Source of the DNA: Hallerella succinigenes | GTDB taxonomy: Bacteria > Fibrobacterota > Fibrobacteria > Fibrobacterales > Fibrobacteraceae | Assembly: GCF_002797675.1 (NCBI RefSeq) | Contig: NZ_PGEX01000001.1 | Span: 2,170,001-2,234,000 of the forward strand | Direction: 5' to 3' | DNA: 64,000 nt | Part shown: in pieces, positions 38,548 to 46,937 of the stretch | Numbering within the stretch: position 1 is the stretch's first letter | Layout: each line of letters opens with the position of its first letter | Position numbers and translations under genes: made by a program | Notes under the pieces: model-generated | Database searches by the model: none | Told to the model about the DNA's origin: nothing | What the model saw: only the letters and a program-made list of their open reading frames with translations

Positions 38548-40038
38548 ATGTTCACCGTCCTCGATTGGATCGTTCTTGTTGCCTATATTCTTTTGACTGT
38601 TGGTATTGGTCTTTGGGCTTCGCGTGGAAGCAACAAAGGCTTTAGCGAATACATGCGCGGCGGCGGTGCGATGCCGTGGTTTGCGGTGGGCATTAGCTTA
38701 ATAGCCACTTCGGTGAGCGCAACTACATTCCTCGGAAATCCGGCAGAAGCTTATGCGGCGGACATGAGCTATCTCATGAATAACATCGGCGCTTTGATTG
38801 CGATTGTTGTGGTGGGACTTGTGTTTATCCCGCGCATTCGCCGTTCCAAGATTTCGAGCGCATACGAACTTTTTGAAGTGAAGTTTTCTCCGTCTGTCCG
38901 TCGTTTGGCGGCTTTTTTTTACAGCCTGCATTTGCTGTTGCGCATGGGTATTTTGCTATATGCGCCGTCTCTTGTGCTCGCTCCGATTTTGGAAATTGAC
39001 ATCCATTGGGCAATTCTCGTGACGGCCATAGTGGCTACGCTTTATACGTGGTACGGAGGATTCAAAGCGGTTATTTGGACAGATGTTTTGCAGTTCATGG
39101 TGCTTTTTGGCGGTGGAATTATTACCATTTGCATCTTGGCGAAGGGCATAGGTGGTTTTCAGGAAATGTTCGACTTGGCTTCGGCGGCGGGTAAAACGAA
39201 GTTCTTTGATGCAATCAACTGGGATCCGTCCAATTCGCGGAATCTGCTTTCGGCGGGCCTCGCCTATGCGGTTATTGAAATTTCGATTCGCGGTTGCGAC
39301 CAGCAGTTCGTGCAGCGTTATTTGAGTTGCGATTCGATCAAGTCGGCGAATGCTTCGAGTATTTTGAGCATGGTGCTCGGCGTATTTGTTTCGGTCGTGT
39401 TCTTTTGGGTGGGAGCGGGCTTGTTCGTTTATTACCAGGTGAAGGGGGTTGCGATCCTTCCGGAAGCGGTCAAGCTGAATGAAGTTTTTCCGTATTTTAT
39501 TGTGAATGTGCTTCCGCCGGGGGCGACTGGCCTTGTGATTGCTGCAATTTATGCGGCTGCGATGAGCAGTCTTTCGAGTGCAATCAATTCTTTAGGCAAC
39601 ACGTCGGTCAAGGATATTTTGCTCATCCGTTCCGAAAATGTGGCGGCGCTTTCCAAAGCGAAAAAGTGGACAATCCTTTGGGCGATTCTCAGCACGCTTT
39701 GCGCCTTTATTGCGGCGGATATGCAGAGTTCCTTGCTCTCGAATGCGCTCTTCTTTACAGGTCTTTTTACAGGACCTCTCCTGGCTCTGTTCCTGTTGGC
39801 GTTCTTTACAGATAAATTAAGTGCGCGTGCCGTTGTGCTGGGCGTGATTTGCGGCATGGCGTCTATTTTGCTCTTTAACAAGATACCGGTGTTTCCGTCT
39901 TATGTTCCGCCGTTTGGTGGAGTCTTTAACTTCTTCTGGAACCCGTTGATTTCTTGCGTTGCAACGCTTGTAATGGCGAACTTGCTTCGCTTTGTATTCC
40001 CCCAACGTGCAGAAGTTTCTGCGGAGGAAAAAGTTTGA
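38548..40038 (+). CDS. Sodium:solute symporter (SSS family)
   Basis: A 496-residue transporter with about 13 predicted helices. Family blocks include FSEYMRGGGAMPWFAVGIS, ATSVSATTFLGNPAEAYA and the Na+-site helix AAIYAAAMSSLSSAINSLGN. Members import sugars, amino acids or organic acids with sodium. It starts directly after the diguanylate cyclase stop and overlaps the TTG start of tadA, so all three form one unit. The substrate is unknown. Confidence 0.9.
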   Translation: MFTVLDWIVLVAYILLTVGIGLWASRGSNKGFSEYMRGGGAMPWFAVGISLIATSVSATTFLGNPAEAYAADMSYLMNNIGALIAIVVVGLVFIPRIRRSKISSAYELFEVKFSPSVRRLAAFFYSLHLLLRMGILLYAPSLVLAPILEIDIHWAILVTAIVATLYTWYGGFKAVIWTDVLQFMVLFGGGIITICILAKGIGGFQEMFDLASAAGKTKFFDAINWDPSNSRNLLSAGLAYAVIEISIRGCDQQFVQRYLSCDSIKSANASSILSMVLGVFVSVVFFWVGAGLFVYYQVKGVAILPEAVKLNEVFPYFIVNVLPPGATGLVIAAIYAAAMSSLSSAINSLGNTSVKDILLIRSENVAALSKAKKWTILWAILSTLCAFIAADMQSSLLSNALFFTGLFTGPLLALFLLAFFTDKLSARAVVLGVICGMASILLFNKIPVFPSYVPPFGGVFNFFWNPLISCVATLVMANLLRFVFPQRAEVSAEEKV

Positions 40039-40538
40039 CCGATCAAGAAGATATCCGTTGGATGGAAGCGGCTCTCCGTGAAGCCGAACGTGCTTATGAC
40101 CTGGGCGAAGTGCCTATAGGATGCGTAATTGTGAAAGACGGACGTTGCATTGCTCGAGGTTACAATCAGGTGGAAACCTTAAAAGATGCGACGGCGCATG
40201 CGGAAGTTTTGGCAATCGGAGCCGCTTCTTCGGCTCTTGAAAACTGGCGTCTTTCCGGTGCGACTCTTTATGTGACGCTTGAACCTTGCCCCATGTGCGC
40301 GGGCGCAATTTTGAACAGCCGAATTTCCCGAATCGTGTACGGTTCTCCCGATACGCGCTTCGGTGGCTGCGGCACGACCATTGACGTTATCACGAACAAT
40401 GCGCTTGGCCAAAAAGTCCAGGTGACAGGTGGCGTGAAGGCGGAAGAATGTTTGGGCATCCTCAAGGCGTTTTTTATGGAAATGCGCTTAAAGAAGGGTG
40501 ATTCCGGCGCAAAGCCTCCAAAAGAATCCATTTCTTAA
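40035..40538 (+). CDS. tadA: tRNA-specific adenosine deaminase TadA
   Basis: A 167-residue deaminase that converts A34 to inosine in tRNA-Arg(ACG). The zinc ligands are H55 (HAE with E57 as proton shuttle) and C85-x2-C88 (PCPMC). I take TTG at 40035 as start: GGAGG lies about 8 bases upstream, and the resulting N-terminus (DIRWMEAALREAERA) matches TadA, whereas a start at the ATG 40062 would cut the first helix. It overlaps the symporter stop by 4 bases. Confidence 0.9.
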   Translation: MTDQEDIRWMEAALREAERAYDLGEVPIGCVIVKDGRCIARGYNQVETLKDATAHAEVLAIGAASSALENWRLSGATLYVTLEPCPMCAGAILNSRISRIVYGSPDTRFGGCGTTIDVITNNALGQKVQVTGGVKAEECLGILKAFFMEMRLKKGDSGAKPPKESIS

Positions 40539-40552
40539 TTTATTTTTGAGAC

Positions 40553-41395
40553 ATGAACCGTATTGCGCTCCTGTCTCTTTTGTTTTCGCTCTTGACCGTG
40601 TTTGTCGCTTGCGAAGATAAGTCTATTTCTCTCGGTTTCAATACCCAGAATCCGACGCCAGAAAATTATGAACTGAAAAGTTCATTGCACGTGCTGTTGG
40701 ATGTGCCGAAAAACGTGCCGGTCGAAATGCAACAGTCGATGTCAGCAAAAGTCGAGGTTCTGGTGCATTCGGAACTGCTCGCCGCTTATGATGATGGCAC
40801 AGGTCGCTTTATGCTGCGAGTGGATTCTGCGAACTATTCGTCGGACAATCGCTCGGTGGAAGAAACGGATCACATTCAGCGTTATTTGAAGACTCAGCTG
40901 GTGCAATACAAGATGGGAAGCGACGGGGAAATGAGCTCGGTCCGTTTCGACGAAATGGTCGCGCTGCCGGATGTCGGCGATATCGATATCCGTCGCATCT
41001 TTCTCAAGGTTCAACCTGTTTTGCCGTCCAGTCCGCTTGCGGTGGGCGATACCTGGGAACGCCAGCAGATGCTGACGGACGACAACAACAAGCAGAGCGT
41101 GGTTTACAAATGGTTCAAGCTGGAAGAGGTTTTTGACCGGGACGGCGTAAAAATTGCAAAGCTTCGCATGAATGTGCGTTACAAGCAGAACAGTGAAGAC
41201 GACGCGCAGATCATGGAAAGCCCGGACTTTGTCTTGGGCTCGGGCACGATTCTCTTTGATATTGCCGCAGGTAAGGTTGTAGAAGGGGAACTCGATATTG
41301 AAGGAAAGGTCCGCGTCATCGAAAAGAAGGATGGTGATACCATTCCGGATCTGCGTGTGCGTCAAAAGATCACGCTGAGGAGCGTTCGCGAATGA
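40553..41395 (+). CDS. Hypothetical lipoprotein, first gene of the stator-like operon
   Basis: A 280-residue lipoprotein with lipobox FVAC. The mature part is beta-rich (SLHVLLDVPKNVPVEM, GDTWERQQMLTDDN, VYKWFKLEEVFDRDG) and looks like a periplasmic or outer-membrane-facing domain; the layout recalls DUF6263-type lipoproteins but I cannot confirm it. It overlaps the next gene by 4 bases (ATGA) and begins a chain of six genes with 14 bases or less between them. Its role is unknown; position suggests an envelope part of the stator-like machine. Confidence 0.65.
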   Translation: MNRIALLSLLFSLLTVFVACEDKSISLGFNTQNPTPENYELKSSLHVLLDVPKNVPVEMQQSMSAKVEVLVHSELLAAYDDGTGRFMLRVDSANYSSDNRSVEETDHIQRYLKTQLVQYKMGSDGEMSSVRFDEMVALPDVGDIDIRRIFLKVQPVLPSSPLAVGDTWERQQMLTDDNNKQSVVYKWFKLEEVFDRDGVKIAKLRMNVRYKQNSEDDAQIMESPDFVLGSGTILFDIAAGKVVEGELDIEGKVRVIEKKDGDTIPDLRVRQKITLRSVRE

Positions 41396-42093
41396 AACGA
41401 TTCCTTCTTGCATTCCTTTGCCTTTTCGGTGCAACGTTCGCGGTGACTCCGTTCCCGGCGATCAAGCATCACAAGGTGGTTTTGACCGAGGTTTCGTCTC
41501 CGTATGTGTTGGAAACGAGCTTTGTGCTTGGTATGGATGATACACTTCAGATTGAGCCGGGCGTGGAAGTTTTTTTTAGCGGTTACGCCAAGCTTTATTT
41601 GCGCGGAACGGTGCGTATAGAAGGAACGGTGCAAAAGCCGGTCGCCTTTATGAATGCGGATTCCTCGGAATCGTGGAACGGCTTGTATTTTTCGACGGGT
41701 GAAAATTATTTCTATGTCAAAAATCTGCGGGTGGAAAATTCCTTCCGCAACACGGTCATCCGTTCGCAGGGTCTTTTTGAAAACGTGAAGTTTGTGAATA
41801 ACTATTACGGACTTTGGGTGGAAAATTCCCCGAATTTCGATTTGGTCGGCTGTGAATTCAAACGCAACCGTTTCGCTCTTTCGGTGGGCGTCGGCTCGGT
41901 GCGTTTTAGAAATACGAAAATACACGAAAACGTTTTTGGACTTTATCTTTACAAGGGAACCTCGTTCGACGGTGAAGCAAAGTCCATATCGAACAACCTG
42001 GAAGCGGACGTCCGCAAGGAATCCGACGATCTTGCTGGCAAGGGTCGCAAGGTTTCCAGAAGCGTTTGGCAGAGAATCGAATCGGGATTTTAA
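41392..42093 (+). CDS. Exported right-handed beta-helix protein
   Basis: A 233-residue protein with a signal peptide (FLLAFLCLFGATFA). It then repeats short strands with conserved Asn/Gly ladders (LYLRGTVRIEGTVQKPV, FENVKFVNNYYGLWVEN, FRNTKIHENVFGLYLY), the pattern of a right-handed parallel beta-helix as in pectate-lyase-like and periplasmic repeat proteins. No catalytic motif is visible, so it could be a binding or structural element. It overlaps the lipoprotein gene and is followed 14 bases later by a GTG-started gene. Confidence 0.65.
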   Translation: MKRFLLAFLCLFGATFAVTPFPAIKHHKVVLTEVSSPYVLETSFVLGMDDTLQIEPGVEVFFSGYAKLYLRGTVRIEGTVQKPVAFMNADSSESWNGLYFSTGENYFYVKNLRVENSFRNTVIRSQGLFENVKFVNNYYGLWVENSPNFDLVGCEFKRNRFALSVGVGSVRFRNTKIHENVFGLYLYKGTSFDGEAKSISNNLEADVRKESDDLAGKGRKVSRSVWQRIESGF

Positions 42094-42107
42094 GGGGATA
42101 ACGACTC

Positions 42108-42998
42108 GTGGAAGAAAAATTTCGTAGAGCGATTCGAAAGATGACAGGGACGAGTTTGCTCGGTCTAGGCTTCCGCTTGGACCGTGCATCGGAACTGGCA
42201 AACCTTTCTCAGGCGATGGATATCCGCTGGTCCATTGCGCTTTACGAACATTTGGACGCTGCCGAAGCGAATCCGGAAGAAATGATGTCGGGCAGCGAAA
42301 TGATTTCAAACGGCAAGATCGCTTGGAAAATCGCAGCCGAAGACTTTCCGATCATTCTCGACGAATATCGCCAAAAATTTGAAGAATTCCGTGCCAAGTG
42401 GATCCAGCGCTTTGCAACGGAAGAAATCACCCGTATGCTTTCGCAGAACCAGTACATTCTGCGCGACGACAATGGCTGGTACTATACGGCGACGGCGGAA
42501 AAACTTCGCAACCTGTATTTCTCAACGATTCACTTGATGGTGGGGGATGCAGAAAAATTGCTCGTGAACCTTTCGGGCCGTGTAGAACATATGCAGGATA
42601 AGCTTTCTCGCTTGTGGTACAAGGAAAGCGCGGTAGATGCGTCTTCCAAGATTTTGCCCGCTCTGGAAGCGGCTCTGCGTTCAAGTGAATACGCTTTGAC
42701 ATCTCGCTTGCGTGCGTCTTTGGCGGGCGTTTCCCGTAACCGATTTATGGTGGAATTCAAACCGCCCCGTGACAAACGTCACTTTCACACGGCTCGTTCC
42801 TGTGCAAAGAATGTGGGCGCAAACAATGCGAACATCGCATACGAAAATGCGTTCCTCGCTTTTACCGATGACTTCTGTGATTACGCCCAGGGCTTAACGC
42901 TCTTTATCGGTAAGTGGTACCTTGAAAAATGGCTTTTATATCTGCGCGGATTCTCGCGTGGTCAGTTGGATCTTTTTACTCATAAAACCGTGGGATAA
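42108..42998 (+). CDS. Hypothetical helical protein in stator-like operon
   Basis: A 296-residue soluble, mostly helical protein starting with GTG; AAGGGG lies upstream. I recognise no family. Tryptophan- and Arg-rich helices (FEEFRAKWIQRFATEEI, AEKLRNLYFSTIHLM) and a C-terminal stretch with FIGKWYLEKWLLYLRGF suggest a scaffold or an ion-channel-binding cytosolic part. It lies 2 bases upstream of the MotA-like gene. It shows no resemblance I can see to ZorC, ZorD or ZorE of Zorya defence, though it occupies a comparable place in the operon. Confidence 0.65.
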   Translation: MEEKFRRAIRKMTGTSLLGLGFRLDRASELANLSQAMDIRWSIALYEHLDAAEANPEEMMSGSEMISNGKIAWKIAAEDFPIILDEYRQKFEEFRAKWIQRFATEEITRMLSQNQYILRDDNGWYYTATAEKLRNLYFSTIHLMVGDAEKLLVNLSGRVEHMQDKLSRLWYKESAVDASSKILPALEAALRSSEYALTSRLRASLAGVSRNRFMVEFKPPRDKRHFHTARSCAKNVGANNANIAYENAFLAFTDDFCDYAQGLTLFIGKWYLEKWLLYLRGFSRGQLDLFTHKTVG

Positions 42999-43000
42999 CA

Positions 43001-44812
43001 ATGACAAAATCTTCTCGGACTCTCATCATTTCCCTGATCGGTGCAGTCGTTCTTGCGATTGGCGCTGTCTATTTTGGAGCCCCGCTTTTTGGCTGGCTCA
43101 TCATGATTGCGATTTTTGCAATTTACCTTCTGACGTCGTGGAATATTTTCCGCGAAATCCGTGCGACAGATGTAGAACGGGGACAGGTGAAAAAACTTGT
43201 TGAAGTTTATAACGCAGGCAATGTTCCTGCGGATTCCGATGTGGAAGGCGAAGGCATTTTGAATTCTCGTGTGCGCTTCTTCAAGACCCTTTCGCAGAAA
43301 CAGGTCGTGGTGACGGTGCAGGACCTTCCGTTTCTCAAGTCGACGTGGGCTTCGAAGGAAGAAGAAACCGTGCACAGCCATAGCGGCGTCGTGGTGCTTC
43401 TCGGTTTGATGGGTACATTCTTCGGCTTGATGCTTTCGATCAATGCGGCGGGTTCTGCAATCGATACGAATGCGACTTCCGAAACGACGCTCGGAATTAT
43501 TCAGAACATCTTTGCGAGTATGAAGGGCATCTTCGGATCTTCCCTTTGCGGTCTGTTTGCTTCCTTGATCTTGAGCTCTATCCACTCTTCCTATGAATCG
43601 GATCATGAAAAGCTGATTGCGGAACTCGATGAATTTACGCTCTTCTATTTGATCCCGAAGACCGCTTCGGCTGAAAATGTGGCGGCAAACGAAATCCGTC
43701 GTTTGATCGATACGGTAAAGTCTTCGGATACGGCCCGTGCAGCGGATTTCCAGAGCATGGTCGAAGCTTCGAAGGCTGCGGAAGCGTCTCGTTCCGAGTC
43801 TTTGTCGGCAAGTCTCGCTTCGATGGAACAGGCTCAGAAACAGAATCTTGCCGAGCTGCAGCAGTCCTTTACGGATAGCGTTTCGAAGTTCGGTGAAAAG
43901 GCGATGCAGGATCTGGCGATTGCTCAGAAGGCGGCTCTCGAAGGCATGCAGGCTGCGGTCCAAAAGCTTTCGGAAGAATTCTCTGCGGTGCAGAAGGCCG
44001 CTGCGGAAGGCATTGTCGCTTCGGGCAAGTCGGCGTCGGCAGAACTCCGCGATTCCCTTTCTCAGGTGACTTCGGGCCTTTCCGAAGAAATGCAGAAACT
44101 TTCGACGAGCGTCAAGTCAATTGAATCGGGCGTTGTCGATGGTCTTGAAAAAGAAATTTCGAATCTCTCTTCGAGCGTTGCCAATTCCATTTCCACGCAT
44201 CTCGATTCGCAGATGGCAAATTCCGGCGAACAGTGGAACGCCTTCATGGATTCTCTCAAGGCTTCGACCGAAAAAGTCGCGGAAGCCGAACAGAAGGGTC
44301 TCGAAGTGCTCCGCTCTGTGGCAGAAGAGGTGGCTTCCAAGGCGAACGATTCCACGGTGGGACTTTCGAATACGGTCACTTCCGAAATCGAAAACCTTTC
44401 GCAGAAGGTGCAGACCTCTTTCGCAGAGCTCGCCAAGTCTTCTGCATCTCTTGTCGCTTCTCAGCAGGCACTTATCACCGGTATCGACAACCGCGTGGTG
44501 AAGGAAAACGAATCGACGGAAGCGCTCGGTTCGAACATTGCGGAAGCGGCAACGCTCATGCGTGTGAATCAGTCCGAATTTGCGGCAAACCTCGAAATGT
44601 TCGGCAAGGGCATCGAAGCGGTGCTTTCGAAGCTTTCGGGCGACGTGCCGGAACGCGAAAACGAACAGAACTTTATCGAACAGCTGAACACCGCGTTACA
44701 GTCCTTCCAGGAACGCTCTGGCGAAGTGCTGCTTGAAAACGCGTTGAAGACCCAGGAAATTCTCCTGGAAATCTTGGATCAGGTTCAGAAGGCTCCTAAG
44801 AAGGTGGACTAA
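43001..44812 (+). CDS. MotA/TolQ/ExbB-type proton-channel protein with long coiled-coil tail
   Basis: A 603-residue protein. Four hydrophobic segments occupy about residues 8-190; VVVLLGLMGTFFGLMLSI and the GIFGSSLCGLFASLIL helix match the conserved TM3/TM4 region of MotA/TolQ/ExbB proteins. From about 235 to the C-terminus the chain is Ala/Ser/Glu/Lys-rich with heptad-like repeats (MEQAQKQNLAELQQS, VQKLSEEFSAVQ), a long cytoplasmic coiled coil as in ZorA. The pair with the MotB-like gene 3 bases downstream implies a pentamer-dimer rotary or torque complex driven by ion flow. Its target is unknown. Confidence 0.8.
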   Translation: MTKSSRTLIISLIGAVVLAIGAVYFGAPLFGWLIMIAIFAIYLLTSWNIFREIRATDVERGQVKKLVEVYNAGNVPADSDVEGEGILNSRVRFFKTLSQKQVVVTVQDLPFLKSTWASKEEETVHSHSGVVVLLGLMGTFFGLMLSINAAGSAIDTNATSETTLGIIQNIFASMKGIFGSSLCGLFASLILSSIHSSYESDHEKLIAELDEFTLFYLIPKTASAENVAANEIRRLIDTVKSSDTARAADFQSMVEASKAAEASRSESLSASLASMEQAQKQNLAELQQSFTDSVSKFGEKAMQDLAIAQKAALEGMQAAVQKLSEEFSAVQKAAAEGIVASGKSASAELRDSLSQVTSGLSEEMQKLSTSVKSIESGVVDGLEKEISNLSSSVANSISTHLDSQMANSGEQWNAFMDSLKASTEKVAEAEQKGLEVLRSVAEEVASKANDSTVGLSNTVTSEIENLSQKVQTSFAELAKSSASLVASQQALITGIDNRVVKENESTEALGSNIAEAATLMRVNQSEFAANLEMFGKGIEAVLSKLSGDVPERENEQNFIEQLNTALQSFQERSGEVLLENALKTQEILLEILDQVQKAPKKVD

Positions 44813-44815
44813 TCT

Positions 44816-45460
44816 ATGGCGAAGCGTCGCGAAGATAGCCACTGGCTGATTTTTACGGACTTGACGGCAGGCCTTCTCGCCCTCTTCATTCTTGCCTTTG
44901 TCGCCATGACGACGATGAAAGAAAAGAAGGCGGAAGCTCTGACACGTACCGAACAAGAAGTCGTGAGCTGTCAAGAAGAAATGCGCCGTGTTGCCAAGGA
45001 ACGCAACGCGCTGCTTTCTCAGAGCTTGAAGGCTCCTCTCGAAAAGGGAATTATCGCACTCGAAAATGGAAACATCCAGATTCAGGCGTCCTTCCTTTTT
45101 CCGCGTAACGGAGCTGATTTGACTGCCGAAGGCGTGGGTATCATTAAATCGATTGGCCAAGGTTTGCTAGACGTACTCGATACCGGTGACGCCATCATGG
45201 TCTCCGGCTTTACCGACGACACGCCGACGAATTCTCCGACTTACACGAACTGGAACCTTTCCACAGAACGCGCTGTGAATGTGGTCAAGACTTTGATCAA
45301 CCAAGGCTTTCCGGGTGAACGTATTTTTGCCGCGGGCTTTGGACCTTTCCATCCGCGCGTGCCGAATACGAGTGAAGAAAATCGCCGTTTGAACCGCCGC
45401 GTGGAAATCGGCATTACGCCGATCCGTAAGGCAGAAGCGGCTGAGGTTGTGCAGAAATGA
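44816..45460 (+). CDS. MotB/OmpA-type stator protein
   Basis: A 214-residue partner of the MotA-like protein. One N-terminal helix carries the ion-binding aspartate D15 (FTDLTAGLLALFILAFVAM). A short coiled coil follows, then an OmpA/MotB peptidoglycan-binding domain: FTDDTPTNSP, NLSTERAVNVVKTL and the closing ENRRLNRRVEI carry the conserved Asp and Arg residues that grip diaminopimelate. It should anchor the motor to the cell wall. It overlaps the next gene by 4 bases. Confidence 0.85.
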   Translation: MAKRREDSHWLIFTDLTAGLLALFILAFVAMTTMKEKKAEALTRTEQEVVSCQEEMRRVAKERNALLSQSLKAPLEKGIIALENGNIQIQASFLFPRNGADLTAEGVGIIKSIGQGLLDVLDTGDAIMVSGFTDDTPTNSPTYTNWNLSTERAVNVVKTLINQGFPGERIFAAGFGPFHPRVPNTSEENRRLNRRVEIGITPIRKAEAAEVVQK

Positions 45461-46140
45461 GCGAAGCGTTAGACGCTGAATATATTGCCTTAAAAGGCAA
45501 AGTAGACGAGCTCCGTAAAAAGGATCGCTTGCCGTATTGGCGTCTGGCTTATGCGGAGTTTTCGCTGTCACGCATTGGCGATTACATTGCAGTCGGTGGA
45601 AAGGATGAAGCGCATGAAATGATTGTGCGTTTGAACCGTTGGGTCGATGAGCACGAAAAGGAACTCTCCCGAACGGCAAAGCCCGCGCCGGCAAAGGTTT
45701 CGCTTTGGAATGTTTCTGCCATCGAAAAGGAAATTTCTCGTTTGCAGGCTTCTCTTGCGGCTAAGAATTACCTGATTCCGGTGGCGGAACGCATTTCGTT
45801 TTCGCACAACATGGAACGTGCCAAGGAACTTCTTTCGCAAGGTAAGTTTGACAAGGCGTATTCGGAACTCTTTTCGCTTCGTTCGCAGTTGGTTTCCCGT
45901 TTGCATCGTTCTTACCGTGCGCGCGCCGCGATGATTCTTTACAGCCAACATGCTTCGGGTTTTGGACATTCTCCGACGGGTGCTGTGGTGGGACTGTATA
46001 ATGCAGAACACACGCTTGAAAATGCGCTGTCCTTAGTCGGCGAACGCGATGCCATTTGGGTGGAAGACTTCCTTGAACTCTACGACAGCCTTGCCAAGAT
46101 CACGGAACGCCTCGCTCCGCAGGATCGTAAACGCCGTTAA
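45457..46140 (+). CDS. Hypothetical helical protein, last gene of stator-like operon
   Basis: A 227-residue soluble protein, almost wholly helical, with long charged helices (KGKVDELRKKDRLPYWRLAY, LFSLRSQLVSRLHRSYR). I know no family. It begins inside the stop of the MotB-like gene (ATGA), and a strong terminator lies 42 bases after its end, so it closes the operon. Possible roles are cytosolic effector or regulator of the channel; nothing in the sequence decides this. Confidence 0.65.
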   Translation: MSEALDAEYIALKGKVDELRKKDRLPYWRLAYAEFSLSRIGDYIAVGGKDEAHEMIVRLNRWVDEHEKELSRTAKPAPAKVSLWNVSAIEKEISRLQASLAAKNYLIPVAERISFSHNMERAKELLSQGKFDKAYSELFSLRSQLVSRLHRSYRARAAMILYSQHASGFGHSPTGAVVGLYNAEHTLENALSLVGERDAIWVEDFLELYDSLAKITERLAPQDRKRR

Positions 46141-46181
46141 ATTCCGTTTCGAGCTTAAAGACTTCGATTGGACGAGAATCG

Positions 46182-46204
46182 CTCCCGCATTCGGGAGTTT
46201 TTTT
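46182..46204 (+). terminator. Intrinsic terminator of the stator-like operon
   Basis: CTCCCG, loop CATT, CGGGAG, then seven T. It lies just upstream of the csoR promoter and separates the two operons. Confidence 0.9.
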
Positions 46205-46212
46205 GTGCCCCT

Positions 46213-46241
46213 TGCAATATACCCCTTGGGGGTATTATATT
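46213..46241 (+). promoter_or_regulatory. CsoR-regulated promoter with operator in the spacer
   Basis: TTGCAA (46213-46218) and TATATT (46236-46241) are spaced by exactly 17 bases. The spacer is the palindrome ATACCCC-TTG-GGGGTAT (46219-46235), the G/C-tract type of operator bound by CsoR repressors. A repressor here would block RNA polymerase directly. The -10 ends 6 bases before the csoR ATG. Confidence 0.8.
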
Positions 46242-46247
46242 GTAGGT

Positions 46248-46529
46248 ATGAAAAAGACAAAACATCGAGATCCTGAAGAAGTCAAGCAGCTGATGGCCCG
46301 CTTGAACCGAATCGAAGGTCAGGTTAAGGGCATCAAGGGCATGATCGAAAAGGACGCCTATTGTACACACGTTTTGACCCAGGTCGCTGCGGTCAATGCT
46401 GCTCTCAATTCGTTTAATAAGGTGTTGCTTTCAAATCATCTTCGCACTTGTGTTGCAAAACATGTGCGTGAAGGCGACGACACCGTTATCGATGAGCTTT
46501 TAAAAACACTTCAAAAAATGATGAAATAA
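46248..46529 (+). CDS. csoR: CsoR-family copper-sensing repressor
   Basis: A 93-residue all-helical repressor. The Cu(I) ligands C39, H64 and C68 are all present in the C-x24-H-x3-C spacing of true CsoR (as opposed to nickel- or formaldehyde-sensing relatives). RLNRIEGQVKGIKGMIE is the family signature helix. It sits in front of a copper chaperone-like gene and copA and directly behind a matching palindromic operator, so it should be autoregulated and released by copper. Confidence 0.9.
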   Translation: MKKTKHRDPEEVKQLMARLNRIEGQVKGIKGMIEKDAYCTHVLTQVAAVNAALNSFNKVLLSNHLRTCVAKHVREGDDTVIDELLKTLQKMMK

Positions 46530-46547
46530 TTTTCCAAGGAAATCACC

Positions 46548-46916
46548 ATGATCAACATTATCATTATCACCATCATTGTACTTGCCATCTTCTTTGCCGT
46601 ACGCACCTCCATTCGCCATTTTATGGGCCAAGGCTCTTGCTGCGGCGGTAACAGCGGGGGATCCTGCGCCCTCGAAAAGAAGCTCGACGGTACGGTCGTT
46701 TTCAAAAAGAACATCAAAATTCAGGGCATGATTTGCGAAAAATGCGAGGCTCGGGTGCAGAACGCTTTGAATGAAATCAACGGGGCATCTGCCAAGGTAA
46801 ATCTGAAAAAGGCCGAGGCGAAGCTCGACGCGATCCGTGAAGTTTCGGAAGAAGAAATCCGTTCCGCTGTTCAAAATGCGGGCAATTTTAACGTCGTTTC
46901 GATCGAAGATCGCTAA
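46548..46916 (+). CDS. Membrane-anchored heavy-metal-binding protein with HMA domain
   Basis: A 122-residue protein: an N-terminal membrane helix (IIIITIIVLAIFFAV), a Cys-rich stretch (GSCCGGNSGGSC) and an HMA fold with the metal site GMICEKC followed by EARVQNALNEI. It probably collects Cu(I) at the membrane for the ATPase encoded 21 bases downstream. The second Cys cluster is an addition to the plain CopZ design. Confidence 0.8.
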   Translation: MINIIIITIIVLAIFFAVRTSIRHFMGQGSCCGGNSGGSCALEKKLDGTVVFKKNIKIQGMICEKCEARVQNALNEINGASAKVNLKKAEAKLDAIREVSEEEIRSAVQNAGNFNVVSIEDR

Positions 46917-46937
46917 CCTTGAACGCTAGAGGTTAGA

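Noticed and set aside
42108-46140. Zorya defence system
   Set aside because: ZorA- and ZorB-like proteins are present, but no ZorC, ZorD, ZorE or other helicase or nuclease; kept as a stator-like operon of unknown role.
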